NCBI RefSeq assembly: GCF_002338065.1
Contig: NZ_DDHJ01000004.1
Location: 573,943-637,942, forward strand
Direction: 5' to 3'
Length of the DNA: 64,000 bases
Origin: Pseudomonas sp. UBA1879
GTDB lineage: Bacteria; Pseudomonadota; Gammaproteobacteria; Pseudomonadales; Pseudomonadaceae
Shown: positions 50,874 through 60,058 of the stretch, one piece after another
How the letters are laid out: the number at the start of each line of letters is the position of its first letter
Position numbering within the stretch: the first letter of the stretch is position 1
The notes under the pieces: model-generated
The model's input: the letters and a program-made list of their open reading frames with translations, nothing else
Told to the model about the DNA's origin: nothing
The model's database searches: none
Position numbers and translations under genes: made by a program

Positions 50874-51839
50874 TCAGTCGCGCTCGAACGTCTTGCGCTG
50901 CGCACTGAAGGCCATGAGCGCGCGATCCCGCCACGCCCGCCGCGTTGCAAGCTGATCGTGCGCCAAAAACGCGCGACGCTGGACTTCGACGTTCGCGATC
51001 AATTCCGGGCTCCATTCCTGCTCGTGGCTGCGGGAATCGGCGATGCCGCGATAGAGCGGACCGAGACGTTGCGCATAATCCGCCACGCCGCCCACCGCGT
51101 TGAGGTCGATCGTTTCGAACGGCCCCATGAACGACCAACGCCAACCGAGGCCGTCGCGCACCGTTTTGTCGATGTCCTCGCAGCTCGCGACGCCGTCCTC
51201 CACCAGCGCCCAGGCTTCGCGCAGCAGCACCGCCTGCAGGCGATTGAGTACGAAACCCGCGACCTCTTTACGCACATGGACCACGCTTTGGCCCACGGCG
51301 TCCATCAGGGCGGCAGTAAAATCGACCACCTCGGGCGCGGTTTCGGGGGAGGGCACGATTTCGACCACCGGCACCAGATACGGCGGGTTGACGGGGTGAG
51401 CGATGACGACCCTTGGGGTGATGTTCAGGCCCAGGGCGAAGGCTGACGCCGGGATGCCCGACGTCGAGCTGCCGATGATCAGGTCCGGCGCGGCGACGGC
51501 GTCCAGCTCCAGCATCAGGGCGCGTTTGACGTCGGTGCGTTCCAGAATCGATTCCTGCACATAAATGGCGCCTTCCACGGCCTGCGCGAGGGTCTCGCAA
51601 ACGGTCAGCCGCGACAGGATGGTCTCGGCCGATTCGCTCAACAGCCCATGGGTGGTCAGGTCGCCGATCTGCTGTTCGATCAGCGGCACGGCCGCGTTGG
51701 AAATTGCCGGGTTGGTGTCGTAAATCCGCACGTTCAACCCGGCCCGGGCAAACACCAGCGCCCATCCGGAACCGACCAGGCCAGCGCCGACAATGGCAAC
51801 GGGGCGACCTTGGGTCAGGGTTTCAAGTTCATGTTTCAT
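50874..51839 (-). CDS. 3-hydroxyacyl-CoA dehydrogenase family (L-gulonate/carnitine-dehydrogenase-like)
   Basis: 321 aa. N-terminal Rossmann VAIVGAGLVGSGWALVFARA (residues 13-32), then ISTSGIPASAF-like (SSTSGIPASAFALGL), HPVNPPYLVPVVEIVPSPET (substrate His) and the helical C-domain with GFVLNRLQAVLLREAWALVE and GLGWRWSFMGPFETIDLN, the pattern of lambda-crystallin/L-gulonate 3-dehydrogenase and L-carnitine dehydrogenase. Promoter holds copy 2 of TGAATACGTATGC. Confidence 0.85.
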   Translation of the reverse strand: MKHELETLTQGRPVAIVGAGLVGSGWALVFARAGLNVRIYDTNPAISNAAVPLIEQQIGDLTTHGLLSESAETILSRLTVCETLAQAVEGAIYVQESILERTDVKRALMLELDAVAAPDLIIGSSTSGIPASAFALGLNITPRVVIAHPVNPPYLVPVVEIVPSPETAPEVVDFTAALMDAVGQSVVHVRKEVAGFVLNRLQAVLLREAWALVEDGVASCEDIDKTVRDGLGWRWSFMGPFETIDLNAVGGVADYAQRLGPLYRGIADSRSHEQEWSPELIANVEVQRRAFLAHDQLATRRAWRDRALMAFSAQRKTFERD

Positions 51840-52215
51840 GGCTCACCTTCTTATCGTTATGTCGTCTGGGAGGCTGAGGAAATCGCTGCGAATGCTTGTT
51901 TGAATACGTATGCGCCAGAGTCTAGGAGCGCTCTTTCAGCGTGGTCAAGGGGAGTGGCGAGACGCCAAGAATCACAGGGCAGTGAAATCTGACAACTTTT
52001 TCACGATGGCCAACGGCAGGTTCAGCCATCATTCGTTCATCGTTCAGGCGACAAAATGTCGCAATCGCTTCGAGGCGAGTAAGATAGGCCCCCTGATTTT
52101 TCGTCTCCCCCCATTTTTCTCGGAAGGATCCTGCGTCGAGTGTCGTGCGAAACGACCTCCGGGGCGTCCTTTCGAGCCGGTATTGATAGAGCAAATAGAG
52201 AAAAGGCGATTACTG
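51840..52215. promoter_or_regulatory. divergent region dehydrogenase / maeA
   Basis: 376 bp. Left part: TGAATACGTATGC at 51901-51913 for the minus-strand gene. Right part: leader of maeA with TACTG before ATG 52216. The maeA frame stays open to 51910, but this is not homologous. Confidence 0.4.
51901..51913. promoter_or_regulatory. operator-like motif TGAATACGTATGC, copy 2
   Basis: Identical to 50002-50014; 62 bp upstream of the minus-strand start codon at 51839. Confidence 0.55.
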
Positions 52216-53904
52216 ATGACCAAGACCTCGCGACCTTTGTATATCTCCTACGCTGGCCCGTCGTTGCTGGAGATGCCACTCCTCAACAAGGGCAGTGCAT
52301 TCACGCCCCAAGAGCGTGTGGATTTCAACCTGATCGGCCTCTTGCCGCAGAACGTCGAAACCATCGAAGAACAGCTGACCCGCGTATACAGCCAATACCA
52401 GCAGTGCGCGAGCGATCTGGACAAGCACATCTACCTGCGGTCGATCCAGGACAACAACGAGACCCTGTTTTTCCGCCTGCTGGATTCGCATCTGGAAGAG
52501 ATGCTGCCGATCATTTACACCCCGACCGTGGGCCAGGCGTGTCAGGAATTCTCCAAGATCTACCGCACCCATCGCGGCCTGTTCATTTCCTACCCGGATC
52601 GTGACCGCATCGACGACATCCTGCGCAGCGCGACCAAAGATCGCATCAAGATCATCGTGGTCACCGACAGCGAACGCATCCTGGGCCTGGGCGACCAGGG
52701 CATCGGCGGTATGGGCATCCCCATCGGCAAACTGTCGCTCTACACCGCGTGCGGCGGCATCAGCCCGGCTTACACCTTGCCGATCGTGCTGGACGTGGGC
52801 ACCAACAATCAGGAATTGCTGGACGACCCGATGTACATGGGCTGGCGCAATAAACGTGTGACTGGCAAGGAATACGAAGACTTCATCGCGCTGTTCATCG
52901 AGGCCGTTCAACGCCGCTGGCCAGACGTGCTGCTGCAGTTCGAAGACTTCGCCCAGACCAATGCCATGCCGTTGCTGGAGAAGTACCGCGACGAACTGTG
53001 CTGCTTCAACGACGACATCCAAGGCACCGCCTCGGTTGCCGTCGGCACGCTGCTCGCGGCGTGCAAGGCCAAAAACGAAACTCTCGGCCAGCAGCGCGTG
53101 GTGTTCCTGGGCGCCGGTTCTGCCGGTTGCGGGATTGCCGAGCACATCATCGCGGCGATGGTCATCGAAGGACTGAGCGAAGCCGAAGCGCGCAAACGCG
53201 TGATGATGGTCGACCGTTTCGGCCTGCTCACCGACAGCATGGACAACCTGTTGGACTTCCAGAAAAACCTGGCGCAGAACGCCGGTGACGTGGCGGGCTG
53301 GTCGTCTGCCGAAGGCTACCCAGGCTTGCTGGACGTGGTCACCAACGGCAAACCGACCGTGCTGATCGGCGTGTCGGGGCAGCGTGGCCTGTTCACCGAA
53401 CAGATCATCCGCGAAATGCACAAGCACTGCGCCAAGCCGCTGGTGATGCCACTGTCCAACCCGACCTCCAAAGTGGAAGTCACGCCACAGGAAGTCCTGA
53501 CCTGGACCAACGGCGACGCACTGGTCGCGACCGGCAGCCCGTTTGCCCCCGTCACCGTAGGCGATCGCACGTTCCATATCGCTCAGTGCAACAACTCCTA
53601 CATCTTCCCGGGCATCGGCCTGGGCGTCATTGCAGCAAAAGCCACACGCATCACCGACAAAATGCTCATGGCTGCGTCGAATGCACTGGCCGAATGCTCG
53701 CCGATGGTCACCGGCAAAGGCGATGCAGTCCTGCCGCCGCTCAAGGAAATCCAGACCGTCAGCAAGAAAATCGCCCTGGCTGTTGCCAAACAGGCGCAAG
53801 CTGAAAACGTCGCGCTGGAAACCACCGAAGAGATGCTGATTGACGCCATCGAGCGTCATTTCTGGATGCCGAACTACCGCAGCTATCGTCGTAGTGCGGT
53901 GTAA
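52216..53904 (+). CDS. maeA: NAD-dependent malic enzyme (malate to pyruvate)
   Basis: 562 aa. It starts MTKTSRPLYISYAGPSLLEM (typical SfcA). Malic-enzyme motifs: YTPTVGQACQEFSKIYRTHRGL, VVTDSERILGLGDQGIGGMG, FEDFAQTNAMPLLEKY, CFNDDIQGTASV and NAD site VFLGAGSAGCGIAEHI. The ATG at 52216 is preferred; the region before it has no similarity. Followed by a strong terminator. Confidence 0.95.
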   Translation: MTKTSRPLYISYAGPSLLEMPLLNKGSAFTPQERVDFNLIGLLPQNVETIEEQLTRVYSQYQQCASDLDKHIYLRSIQDNNETLFFRLLDSHLEEMLPIIYTPTVGQACQEFSKIYRTHRGLFISYPDRDRIDDILRSATKDRIKIIVVTDSERILGLGDQGIGGMGIPIGKLSLYTACGGISPAYTLPIVLDVGTNNQELLDDPMYMGWRNKRVTGKEYEDFIALFIEAVQRRWPDVLLQFEDFAQTNAMPLLEKYRDELCCFNDDIQGTASVAVGTLLAACKAKNETLGQQRVVFLGAGSAGCGIAEHIIAAMVIEGLSEAEARKRVMMVDRFGLLTDSMDNLLDFQKNLAQNAGDVAGWSSAEGYPGLLDVVTNGKPTVLIGVSGQRGLFTEQIIREMHKHCAKPLVMPLSNPTSKVEVTPQEVLTWTNGDALVATGSPFAPVTVGDRTFHIAQCNNSYIFPGIGLGVIAAKATRITDKMLMAASNALAECSPMVTGKGDAVLPPLKEIQTVSKKIALAVAKQAQAENVALETTEEMLIDAIERHFWMPNYRSYRRSAV

Positions 53905-53988
53905 GCGAGGTATGAGCTCTCGGATTCTCACATAACGGTAAGCGCTGCTCAGGCGGATTCTACACATCGTCTGCCGCGTATCTGCAAC

Positions 53989-54017
53989 CGCCCCACAACA
54001 ATGTGGGGCGTTTTTTT
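53989..54017. terminator. rho-independent terminator between maeA and the toxin-antitoxin genes
   Basis: CGCCCCACA / TGTGGGGCG stem (53989-53997 and 54002-54010) with ACAA loop and seven T's (54011-54017). Shared with the end of the convergent antitoxin gene. Confidence 0.93.
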
Positions 54018-54333
54018 AGACCGCGCTGAGACGATCAACCATGTCCGGGAATTTATCGACCAGCCTGATGAGTAGCGCTGCCTGAGCGTTGGGCTTTGAC
54101 TTTTCCTGCTCCCAGTTACGCAGTGTGCTGGGGCTGGTGCGAATGCGTCTGGCGAATACGTTCTGGGACATATGCAACCGCTCCCGCAGCGCGATGATTT
54201 CCTGAGCCGAAATGTCCGGCGCTGGGTTTTCCGGGAACGTATCGCTACGCAGGGTGATTTTTCCTTGACGATGCTCGGCCATTTCCTCGACCCCTTGCAT
54301 CATTTCTGCGAATAGATCTCGCTTCTTGCTCAT
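54016..54333 (-). CDS. higA: XRE-family antitoxin (HigA-like)
   Basis: 105 aa. HTH: ITLRSDTFPENPAPDISAQE, then IIALRERLHMSQNVFARRIRTSPSTLRNWEQEKSKP, helix-turn-helix of HigA/MqsA-like antitoxins of the RelE-partner type. It overlaps the toxin gene by 4 bp (ATGA) and is the second gene, so it also probably represses the operon. Confidence 0.88.
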   Translation of the reverse strand: MSKKRDLFAEMMQGVEEMAEHRQGKITLRSDTFPENPAPDISAQEIIALRERLHMSQNVFARRIRTSPSTLRNWEQEKSKPNAQAALLIRLVDKFPDMVDRLSAV

Positions 54334-54674
54334 TGCATGCCCCGTTTCTTCAGTTCCGAATGGATGGCTTCCTTTAATTGCCGTTCTTGATCGGAAGTCA
54401 GGTTCTCAAGCTCGTTTTTGTCATAGATCGAAAACATCCAGAATTGGCCGTCACTGAGCAGCCAGTAATAGATCACTCTCAGCCCACCTCGTTTGCCTTT
54501 GCTCCGTCGCAAATCGGGCCACCGCAGCTTCCGGAATCCTCCGGTTCTCGGCATCAGGTCGCCCATCGTAGGGTTTGCCATCAACGCTAACTGAAGCGCG
54601 CGATAAGCTTCTTCGTCGAAATAGTCGGGACGGAGGCGGTTGAAAACCGACGTTTCAAAAAATACAGCATCCAT
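54330..54674 (-). CDS. higB: RelE/HigB-like toxin
   Basis: 114 aa. FRKLRWPDLRRSKGKRGGLR, then VIYYWLLSDGQFWMFSIYDKNE and TSDQERQLKEAI match HigB2-type mRNA interferases. Toxin first, antitoxin second is the HigBA order. The Arg/Lys-rich catalytic strand is intact. Autoregulated promoter expected upstream of 54674. Confidence 0.88.
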   Translation of the reverse strand: MDAVFFETSVFNRLRPDYFDEEAYRALQLALMANPTMGDLMPRTGGFRKLRWPDLRRSKGKRGGLRVIYYWLLSDGQFWMFSIYDKNELENLTSDQERQLKEAIHSELKKRGMQ

Positions 54675-54924
54675 AGAAGTGTACGCAAATTGATTATGGT
54701 GGTGGGTGGGGCCGCTACCCTACCTATCGTCCACCGCTCTCTCATTCGGATTTTTGCCACGATTTGTTGCGCAGATTTTTCAGCGCCAAAAGCCGTCAAA
54801 CCCCACCTTTTGTTCTCATCCTTTTCACAAAAAATTGATGGCCAGCTGCCTAAAGTTTGCGACGTCGAAGAAGCGTTTTTTCGTTTCTGGTCGGCACTTT
54901 CTCCTTTAGGCACGCAGACCCCCC

Positions 54925-56574
54925 ATGCTGAACGTTAAAGCAGTTCGTCCCGAGCTCGTGACCGTGCTCGCCAGTGTGTTCTTGTTGGTCGGTTTTAACC
55001 TGACGCTCTGGCAGCATCTGTTCGCTATTACCGGTTTGAACGGTAAGGGGTTGCTCTTGCGGGGCGCCTTCGCGTTGATGGTGTTCTGCGCCTTTAATAT
55101 GGTGCTGACGTTGTTTGCGTTCAGAAACGTATTGAAACCGGTATTGATCGCCTTATTCATGATCAGTGCGGGTGTGGCGTATTACATGGGCGAATACGGG
55201 GTGATGATTGATGCCGGCATGTTTCGTAACTTCGCTGAAACCAATGTCACTGAAGTGCAGGGGTTGTTGTCGTTAAACCTGTTAGTTCATCTATTGTTCT
55301 TGGGGGTGGTGCCCTCGGTCATTCTCTGGAAAGTTCCGGTCAATTACCGTCGCTGGCCGCGCGAAGTGCTCAGTAAAGTCGTGGTCAGTGCGGTGTGTGC
55401 CTGTGTCATGGGTGGCGTAGCCTTATTGAACTATCAAGGCCTGTCGTCGCTGTTTCGCAATCATCATGAATTGCGTCTGATGGTGGTGCCGAGCAATTAC
55501 ATCGGGGCGTCGGTGGGGTATCTGAGCGAACAGATCAAATCGGCGCAGAAGCCTTTCGTCAGCATCGGCCAGGACGCGCAACTGGCCAGCGACTGGCAGC
55601 AACACACACGCAAGTCGCTGACCGTGCTGGTGGTCGGCGAGAGCGCGAGGGCCGAGAACTTCGGCATCCTCGGCTACAACCGCGATACCACGCCTGAATT
55701 GAAGAAAGAGCGCGGACTGCTGACCTTCACCGACGTGCATTCCTGCGGCACGGAAACCGCCGTGTCAGTGCCGTGCATGTTTTCCAACATGGGGCGCAAG
55801 GATTACGACGCCAGTACGGCGAGGAACGAAGAGGGCGTGCTCGACGTGCTCAAGCGCGCAGGGCTCGACGTGATCTGGCGTGATAACCAGTCGGGCTGCA
55901 AGGGCACCTGCGACCGCGTGACCTTGCAGGATGTCAGCAACCTGCAAGACCCGGTGCTGTGCGCCAACCATGAGTGCCGTGACGAAATCCTTTTGCAAGG
56001 CCTGCAGCACTTCATCGACACGCTGGATAAAGACACGGTATTGGTCTTGCACCAGATGGGCAGTCACGGTCCTGAATACTTCAAGCGTTATCCGAAAGCG
56101 TTTGAGAAGTTCACGCCGGTGTGTGAAAGCAACGCCCTGAACAACTGTTCTCGGGAAAGTATCGTCAACGGTTACGACAATACGTTGTTGTACACCGATC
56201 ATGTGTTGGCGACGCTCATCGATCTCTTGCGCAGCAACCAGAATAAAGTGGACACGGCCATGTTGTATATGTCCGATCACGGCGAGTCACTGGGCGAATA
56301 CAATTTGTTCCTCCACGGCACGCCTTATATGTTGGCGCCGGATCAGCAGAAACATGTCCCACTGGTGGCATGGTTCTCTGACAATTATCAGCAGTCGTTC
56401 GCGGTGGACACCCATTGTTTGCAGAAGGAGCGCGATGCACCGTTGAGCCAGGACAATCTGTTCCATTCGATGTTGGGGCTGTTGAAGGTCAAGACCCGCG
56501 TTTATAACCCGGCGCTGGACATGTTCGCCGGTTGCCGGGGGATTTATACGGACGGGGTACTGGCCAATGAGTGA
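54925..56574 (+). CDS. eptA: phosphoethanolamine transferase, EptA family
   Basis: 549 aa. Five N-terminal membrane helices (for example LASVFLLVGFNLTLWQHLF) and a periplasmic sulfatase-fold domain: metal-binding VVGESARAENFGILGYNRDT, nucleophile Thr in SCGTETAVSVPCMF, disulfide Cys pairs (SGCKGTCDRV), and zinc ligands in YMSDHGESLGEYNLFLHGTPY. It transfers phosphoethanolamine from PE to lipid A, lowering affinity for cationic peptides. The ATG at 54925 lies after CCC; ribosome site weak. It overlaps the next gene by 8 bp. Confidence 0.92.
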   Translation: MLNVKAVRPELVTVLASVFLLVGFNLTLWQHLFAITGLNGKGLLLRGAFALMVFCAFNMVLTLFAFRNVLKPVLIALFMISAGVAYYMGEYGVMIDAGMFRNFAETNVTEVQGLLSLNLLVHLLFLGVVPSVILWKVPVNYRRWPREVLSKVVVSAVCACVMGGVALLNYQGLSSLFRNHHELRLMVVPSNYIGASVGYLSEQIKSAQKPFVSIGQDAQLASDWQQHTRKSLTVLVVGESARAENFGILGYNRDTTPELKKERGLLTFTDVHSCGTETAVSVPCMFSNMGRKDYDASTARNEEGVLDVLKRAGLDVIWRDNQSGCKGTCDRVTLQDVSNLQDPVLCANHECRDEILLQGLQHFIDTLDKDTVLVLHQMGSHGPEYFKRYPKAFEKFTPVCESNALNNCSRESIVNGYDNTLLYTDHVLATLIDLLRSNQNKVDTAMLYMSDHGESLGEYNLFLHGTPYMLAPDQQKHVPLVAWFSDNYQQSFAVDTHCLQKERDAPLSQDNLFHSMLGLLKVKTRVYNPALDMFAGCRGIYTDGVLANE

Positions 56575-57229
56575 CCCCACGACCGAGAAGCACCAGGCAC
56601 AACGTTACGTGCAGCACCATGAACAGGGCCTGGCCAGACGCCTGAGCTTATGGCGCGACGCGCAATTGGCGCGTCAGGCGCTGCGCGATGCGGGCGAGCC
56701 GGGGCTGGTGCTCGACGTTCCGGCGGGGTCCGGGCGTTTCTGGCCGGTGTTGGCCGAACATTCCAATCGCGTGATCCTGGCAGCCGATCCCTCGACTGAC
56801 ATGCTTGAAATCGCTGAAGCGCAGTCCAGCGCCGAGGTGCGCAAGCGCATTCGCACGTTCCAGAGCTCGGCGTTGCCCATCGGGCTGTCGGAAAACGCCG
56901 TGGACTGCATCTTTTGCATGCGCCTGTTTCATCACGTGGCGGACCGGGAACAACGTCAGGCGATTCTCGAAGAGTTTTACCGCGTGACCCGCGACACGGC
57001 CATCGTCGCGCTGTGGGTCGACGGCAACCTCAAGGCGTGGCGGCGCAGACGCCAGGAAGGCCAGAGACAGGCAGCGGAGGGTGCTGCGTCAGTGCGTAAC
57101 CGTTTCGTGGTGTGCCGTGCCGACATCGAGTCTGAATTCGCCGAAGCAGGGTTCCGCATCGTTGGCCACCATGACTTTCTGCCCGGCTATGCCATGTGGC
57201 GCGTTTACGTGTTGCGCAAGCACGGTTGA
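56567..57229 (+). CDS. class I SAM-dependent methyltransferase
   Basis: 220 aa. SAM-binding motif VLDVPAGSGRFWPVL (about residue 46) and motif II/III equivalents ILAADPSTDML and DCIFCMRLFHHVADREQRQA. Substrate unknown; translation is coupled to eptA by the 8-bp overlap, so an envelope-related or lipid-related role is possible. Confidence 0.82.
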   Translation: MSDPTTEKHQAQRYVQHHEQGLARRLSLWRDAQLARQALRDAGEPGLVLDVPAGSGRFWPVLAEHSNRVILAADPSTDMLEIAEAQSSAEVRKRIRTFQSSALPIGLSENAVDCIFCMRLFHHVADREQRQAILEEFYRVTRDTAIVALWVDGNLKAWRRRRQEGQRQAAEGAASVRNRFVVCRADIESEFAEAGFRIVGHHDFLPGYAMWRVYVLRKHG

Positions 57230-57366
57230 GCGATCCGATGGACGGTTGCGCTCCAGGCCTGCGGCGCCAAACACGGAAGATGAAGTTGTTCGAGACTTGC
57301 AGGACGGATGCCCGGTAAACGCTCAGAGCGATATATACTGCGCGCCATTCTTCAAGGGAGAGCCGT

Positions 57367-58500
57367 GTGGCCATCGATATTCACTGGATTCGCGACGACG
57401 ACAGCCTCGCCCGACACTGCGCACAGTGGCAGACGCTGCCATTCGTGGCCCTCGACACCGAATTCATGCGGGTCGATACCTTCTACCCCATCGCCGCCCT
57501 GTTGCAGATCGGCGATGGCTCGCGCGCCTACCTGATCGACCCGTTGCTGATCAACGAGTGGAAACCGCTGGCCGCTCTGTTGGAAAACCCTGACGTCATC
57601 AAAGTCGTTCACGCCTGCAGCGAAGACCTCGAAGTCCTGCTGCGCCTGACCGGCAGCCTGCCCGCACCGCTGTTCGATACCCAACTGGCCGCGGCCTATC
57701 TGAACCTGGGGTTCTCGATGGGCTACTCGCGGTTGGTGCAGGAAGTCCTGAACATCGAACTGCCCAAAGGCGAGACCCGCTCGGACTGGCTGCAACGCCC
57801 GCTGTCGGACACTCAGATCAGCTACGCCGCCGAAGACGCCGTGCACCTGGCCGAGGTCTACAGCCTGCTGCGCCCGCGCCTGTCCGACGAAAAATACGCC
57901 TGGGTGCTGGAAGACGGCGCCGAACTGGTCGCCAACCTGCGCCGCGAAACTGATCCTTACGAGGTCTACCGCGATGCCAAGCTGGCGTGGAAGCTGTCCC
58001 GCGCCCAGCTGAATGTGTTGCGTGAACTCTGCGCCTGGCGCGAGCAGCAGGCCCGGTTGCGCAATCAGCCGCGCAACCGGGTGCTGCGTGAACATTCATT
58101 GTGGCCGTTGGCCAAGAGCCAGCCCGACAACCTCGTGGCGCTGGCAAAAATTGAAGACATGCACCCCAAGACCGTGCGTCAGGACGGCGAATTCCTGCTC
58201 GACCTGATCAAGAAAGCCGGCAGTGTCTCCCCTGATCTGTGGCCGCCTGCTTTGCCCGAGCCGCTGCCGATCGAAGCCTCGAACGTCCTCAAAAGCCTGC
58301 GCGCCATTGGCCAGCAGCAGGCCGAGCGCCTCGACATGGCGCCCGAGCTGATGCTGCGCAAGAAAACGCTCGAAGCCTTGCTCAAGACCGGTTTCCCTGA
58401 CGGTCCCTATAAACTGCCCGATTCGCTGCGTGGCTGGCGCCGCGAATTGATGGGCCAGAAGCTGCTCGACAGCCTGGCCAACGCCGGAGAACAGCCTTGA
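57367..58500 (+). CDS. rnd: ribonuclease D
   Basis: 377 aa, GTG start after AAGGGAGAGCC. 3'-5' exonuclease DEDD: FVALDTEFMRVDTFYP (first D/E), HACSEDLEVLLRL, DTQLAAAYLNLG and ISYAAEDAVHLAEVY (last D with Tyr). C-terminal HRDC domains with VLRELCAWREQQARLRNQPR. Processes tRNA and small RNA 3' ends. Stop overlaps ycgL start. Confidence 0.95.
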   Translation: MAIDIHWIRDDDSLARHCAQWQTLPFVALDTEFMRVDTFYPIAALLQIGDGSRAYLIDPLLINEWKPLAALLENPDVIKVVHACSEDLEVLLRLTGSLPAPLFDTQLAAAYLNLGFSMGYSRLVQEVLNIELPKGETRSDWLQRPLSDTQISYAAEDAVHLAEVYSLLRPRLSDEKYAWVLEDGAELVANLRRETDPYEVYRDAKLAWKLSRAQLNVLRELCAWREQQARLRNQPRNRVLREHSLWPLAKSQPDNLVALAKIEDMHPKTVRQDGEFLLDLIKKAGSVSPDLWPPALPEPLPIEASNVLKSLRAIGQQQAERLDMAPELMLRKKTLEALLKTGFPDGPYKLPDSLRGWRRELMGQKLLDSLANAGEQP

Positions 58501-58790
58501 AACGTATTTGCTCCATCTACCGCAGCCCCCGCCGTAACGAAATGTACCTCTATGTGCTCAAGAGCGATGCGCTCGAGCGCGTGCCGGTCGAACTGCTGGG
58601 CGCCTTCGGCAAACCGCAGCACGCGTTCGATCTGGTCCTCTCGCCGGAGCGCGTTTTGGCCCGTGAAGACATTCATGCCGTGCTGGCCAACCTGGAAAAG
58701 CAGGGCTATCACCTGCAAATGCCACCGGCTGAAGACGAGTACATCGAGCATTTGCCTGAAGAGTTGCTGCGCCGCAACGACCCGGTCTGA
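58497..58790 (+). CDS. YcgL-domain protein
   Basis: 97 aa, TTG start overlapping the rnd stop (TTGA). KRICSIYRSPRRNEMYLYVL and GYHLQMPPAEDEYIEHL are the YcgL hallmarks. rnd-ycgL is a common pseudomonad pair. Function of the family not established to my knowledge. Confidence 0.88.
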   Translation: MKRICSIYRSPRRNEMYLYVLKSDALERVPVELLGAFGKPQHAFDLVLSPERVLAREDIHAVLANLEKQGYHLQMPPAEDEYIEHLPEELLRRNDPV

Positions 58791-58922
58791 CCGATTTTCG
58801 ACCCTGCAATCCATCGCAGGGGTTTACCGGACCGCTGAAAGTGCCTGGCCCGCTTTTTTTAATCGAGCGTCGTGGCCAGACGTCTTGCGGTCGCATGTCC
58901 TGTTTTGTTGAGTTTTGAATCC

Positions 58923-59855
58923 ATGCGCGTTCTGATCGCCGAACACGATTACGCTGTTTACACCGAACTCCTTCGCCACGCTGCGCCCGACCTTGAAGTG
59001 CTGAGCAGTGGTGATTCCGCCGAACTGTCGAAAATGGCTGCCGACACGCCGATCTGGCTCGGCCAGCCCGATGTGCTGGCCAACCTGCTGCGCCAGGGGC
59101 ACAGGCCTCAATGGCTGCAATCGACCTGGGCTGGCATCACCCCTTTGCTCGCCCCTGGCCTCAACCGCGACTACCGATTGACCCGAGCCGTGGGCATTTT
59201 CGGTCAGGTGATGGCTGAATTCGTGCTGACTTACATGCTGGTGCACGAACGTGAAGTGCTGGCGCGGCTGGTGAGCCAGGTCGAGCGCAAATGGGACGAC
59301 CGCATGGGCCACAGCCTTAGCGGGCGCAAGGCGCTGATCGTTGGCACGGGCGACATTGGTGTCAGCGTGGCGCACTTCCTTCAGCCGTTTGGTGTGCAGG
59401 TGTCTGGCGTCGCATCGAGTGCCAGGACGCAGGCACCGTTTGTGGAAGTCGGTTCGATGGAGGACCTGCCGCGTCTGGTGGCTGAGGCCGATTTCGTCAT
59501 CAACCTGCTGCCCAATACGCCGCAGACCCACGATGTTTACGACGCCAAGCTCTTTGCGCAATTCAAGCCCTCGTCGTTGTTCATCAACGTGGGGCGCGGC
59601 GTGGCGGTGGTCGATGCCGATCTGGTCAATGCGCTGAAAGAAGGCCACTTGGCAGGCGCGGTGATCGACGTGTGCCGGCAGGAGCCGCTGCCGCAGCGCC
59701 ACCCGTTCTGGACCGCATGGGGCCTGCTGTTGACCGGCCACAGCTCAGCGCCGACATCGCCTCCGGCCATGATCCAGTTGTTCGTCGACAACCTGAAGGC
59801 GTTCAACACGGGCGAACCGCTGCGCGGATGGGTGGATTTCGTGAAGGGGTATTGA
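58923..59855 (+). CDS. D-2-hydroxyacid dehydrogenase family protein
   Basis: 310 aa. NAD-binding LIVGTGDIGVSVAHFLQPFG (residue about 137), INLLPNTPQTHDVYDAKLF, FINVGRGVAVVDADLV (Arg), and VIDVCRQEPLPQRHPFW where the Glu and the His are in EPLPQRHP. These match glyoxylate/hydroxypyruvate reductase-type proteins (GhrA-like). Start at ATG 58923. Confidence 0.88.
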   Translation: MRVLIAEHDYAVYTELLRHAAPDLEVLSSGDSAELSKMAADTPIWLGQPDVLANLLRQGHRPQWLQSTWAGITPLLAPGLNRDYRLTRAVGIFGQVMAEFVLTYMLVHEREVLARLVSQVERKWDDRMGHSLSGRKALIVGTGDIGVSVAHFLQPFGVQVSGVASSARTQAPFVEVGSMEDLPRLVAEADFVINLLPNTPQTHDVYDAKLFAQFKPSSLFINVGRGVAVVDADLVNALKEGHLAGAVIDVCRQEPLPQRHPFWTAWGLLLTGHSSAPTSPPAMIQLFVDNLKAFNTGEPLRGWVDFVKGY

Positions 59856-59913
59856 GGCAGGATCCCGATCTGACAGGGGCGCCGCAATGTTCGCGGCCTG
59901 ACGCGGACCTGAG

Positions 59914-60001
59914 TGTAGGAGTGAGCTTGCTCGCGATAGCGGGATATCTGGCGACCATTAGCGCCTGATCTATCACTATCGCGAGCAAGCTCACTCCTAC
60001 A
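59914..60001. repeat. REP-type inverted repeat (GTAGGAGTGAGCTTGCTCGCGATAG)
   Basis: TGTAGGAGTGAGCTTGCTCG (from 59914) and its complement CGAGCAAGCTCACTCCTACA (to 60001), a near-perfect 26-bp inverted repeat with about 35 bp between. Common Pseudomonas extragenic unit. Between convergent genes. Confidence 0.9.
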
Positions 60002-60058
60002 GGCTACGTGTCTGCGTTGAGACCGGAGGTGTCCGGTCCCATGACGATGACAACAGCC

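Noticed and set aside
51910..52215. Extended N-terminus of maeA (open frame to 51910)
   Set aside because: The added 102 residues have no malic enzyme similarity, and ATG 52216 gives the exact family length.
58802..58821. Terminator after ycgL (CCCTGC/GCAGGG)
   Set aside because: Six-bp stem with only three T's after it; too weak to list as a feature.
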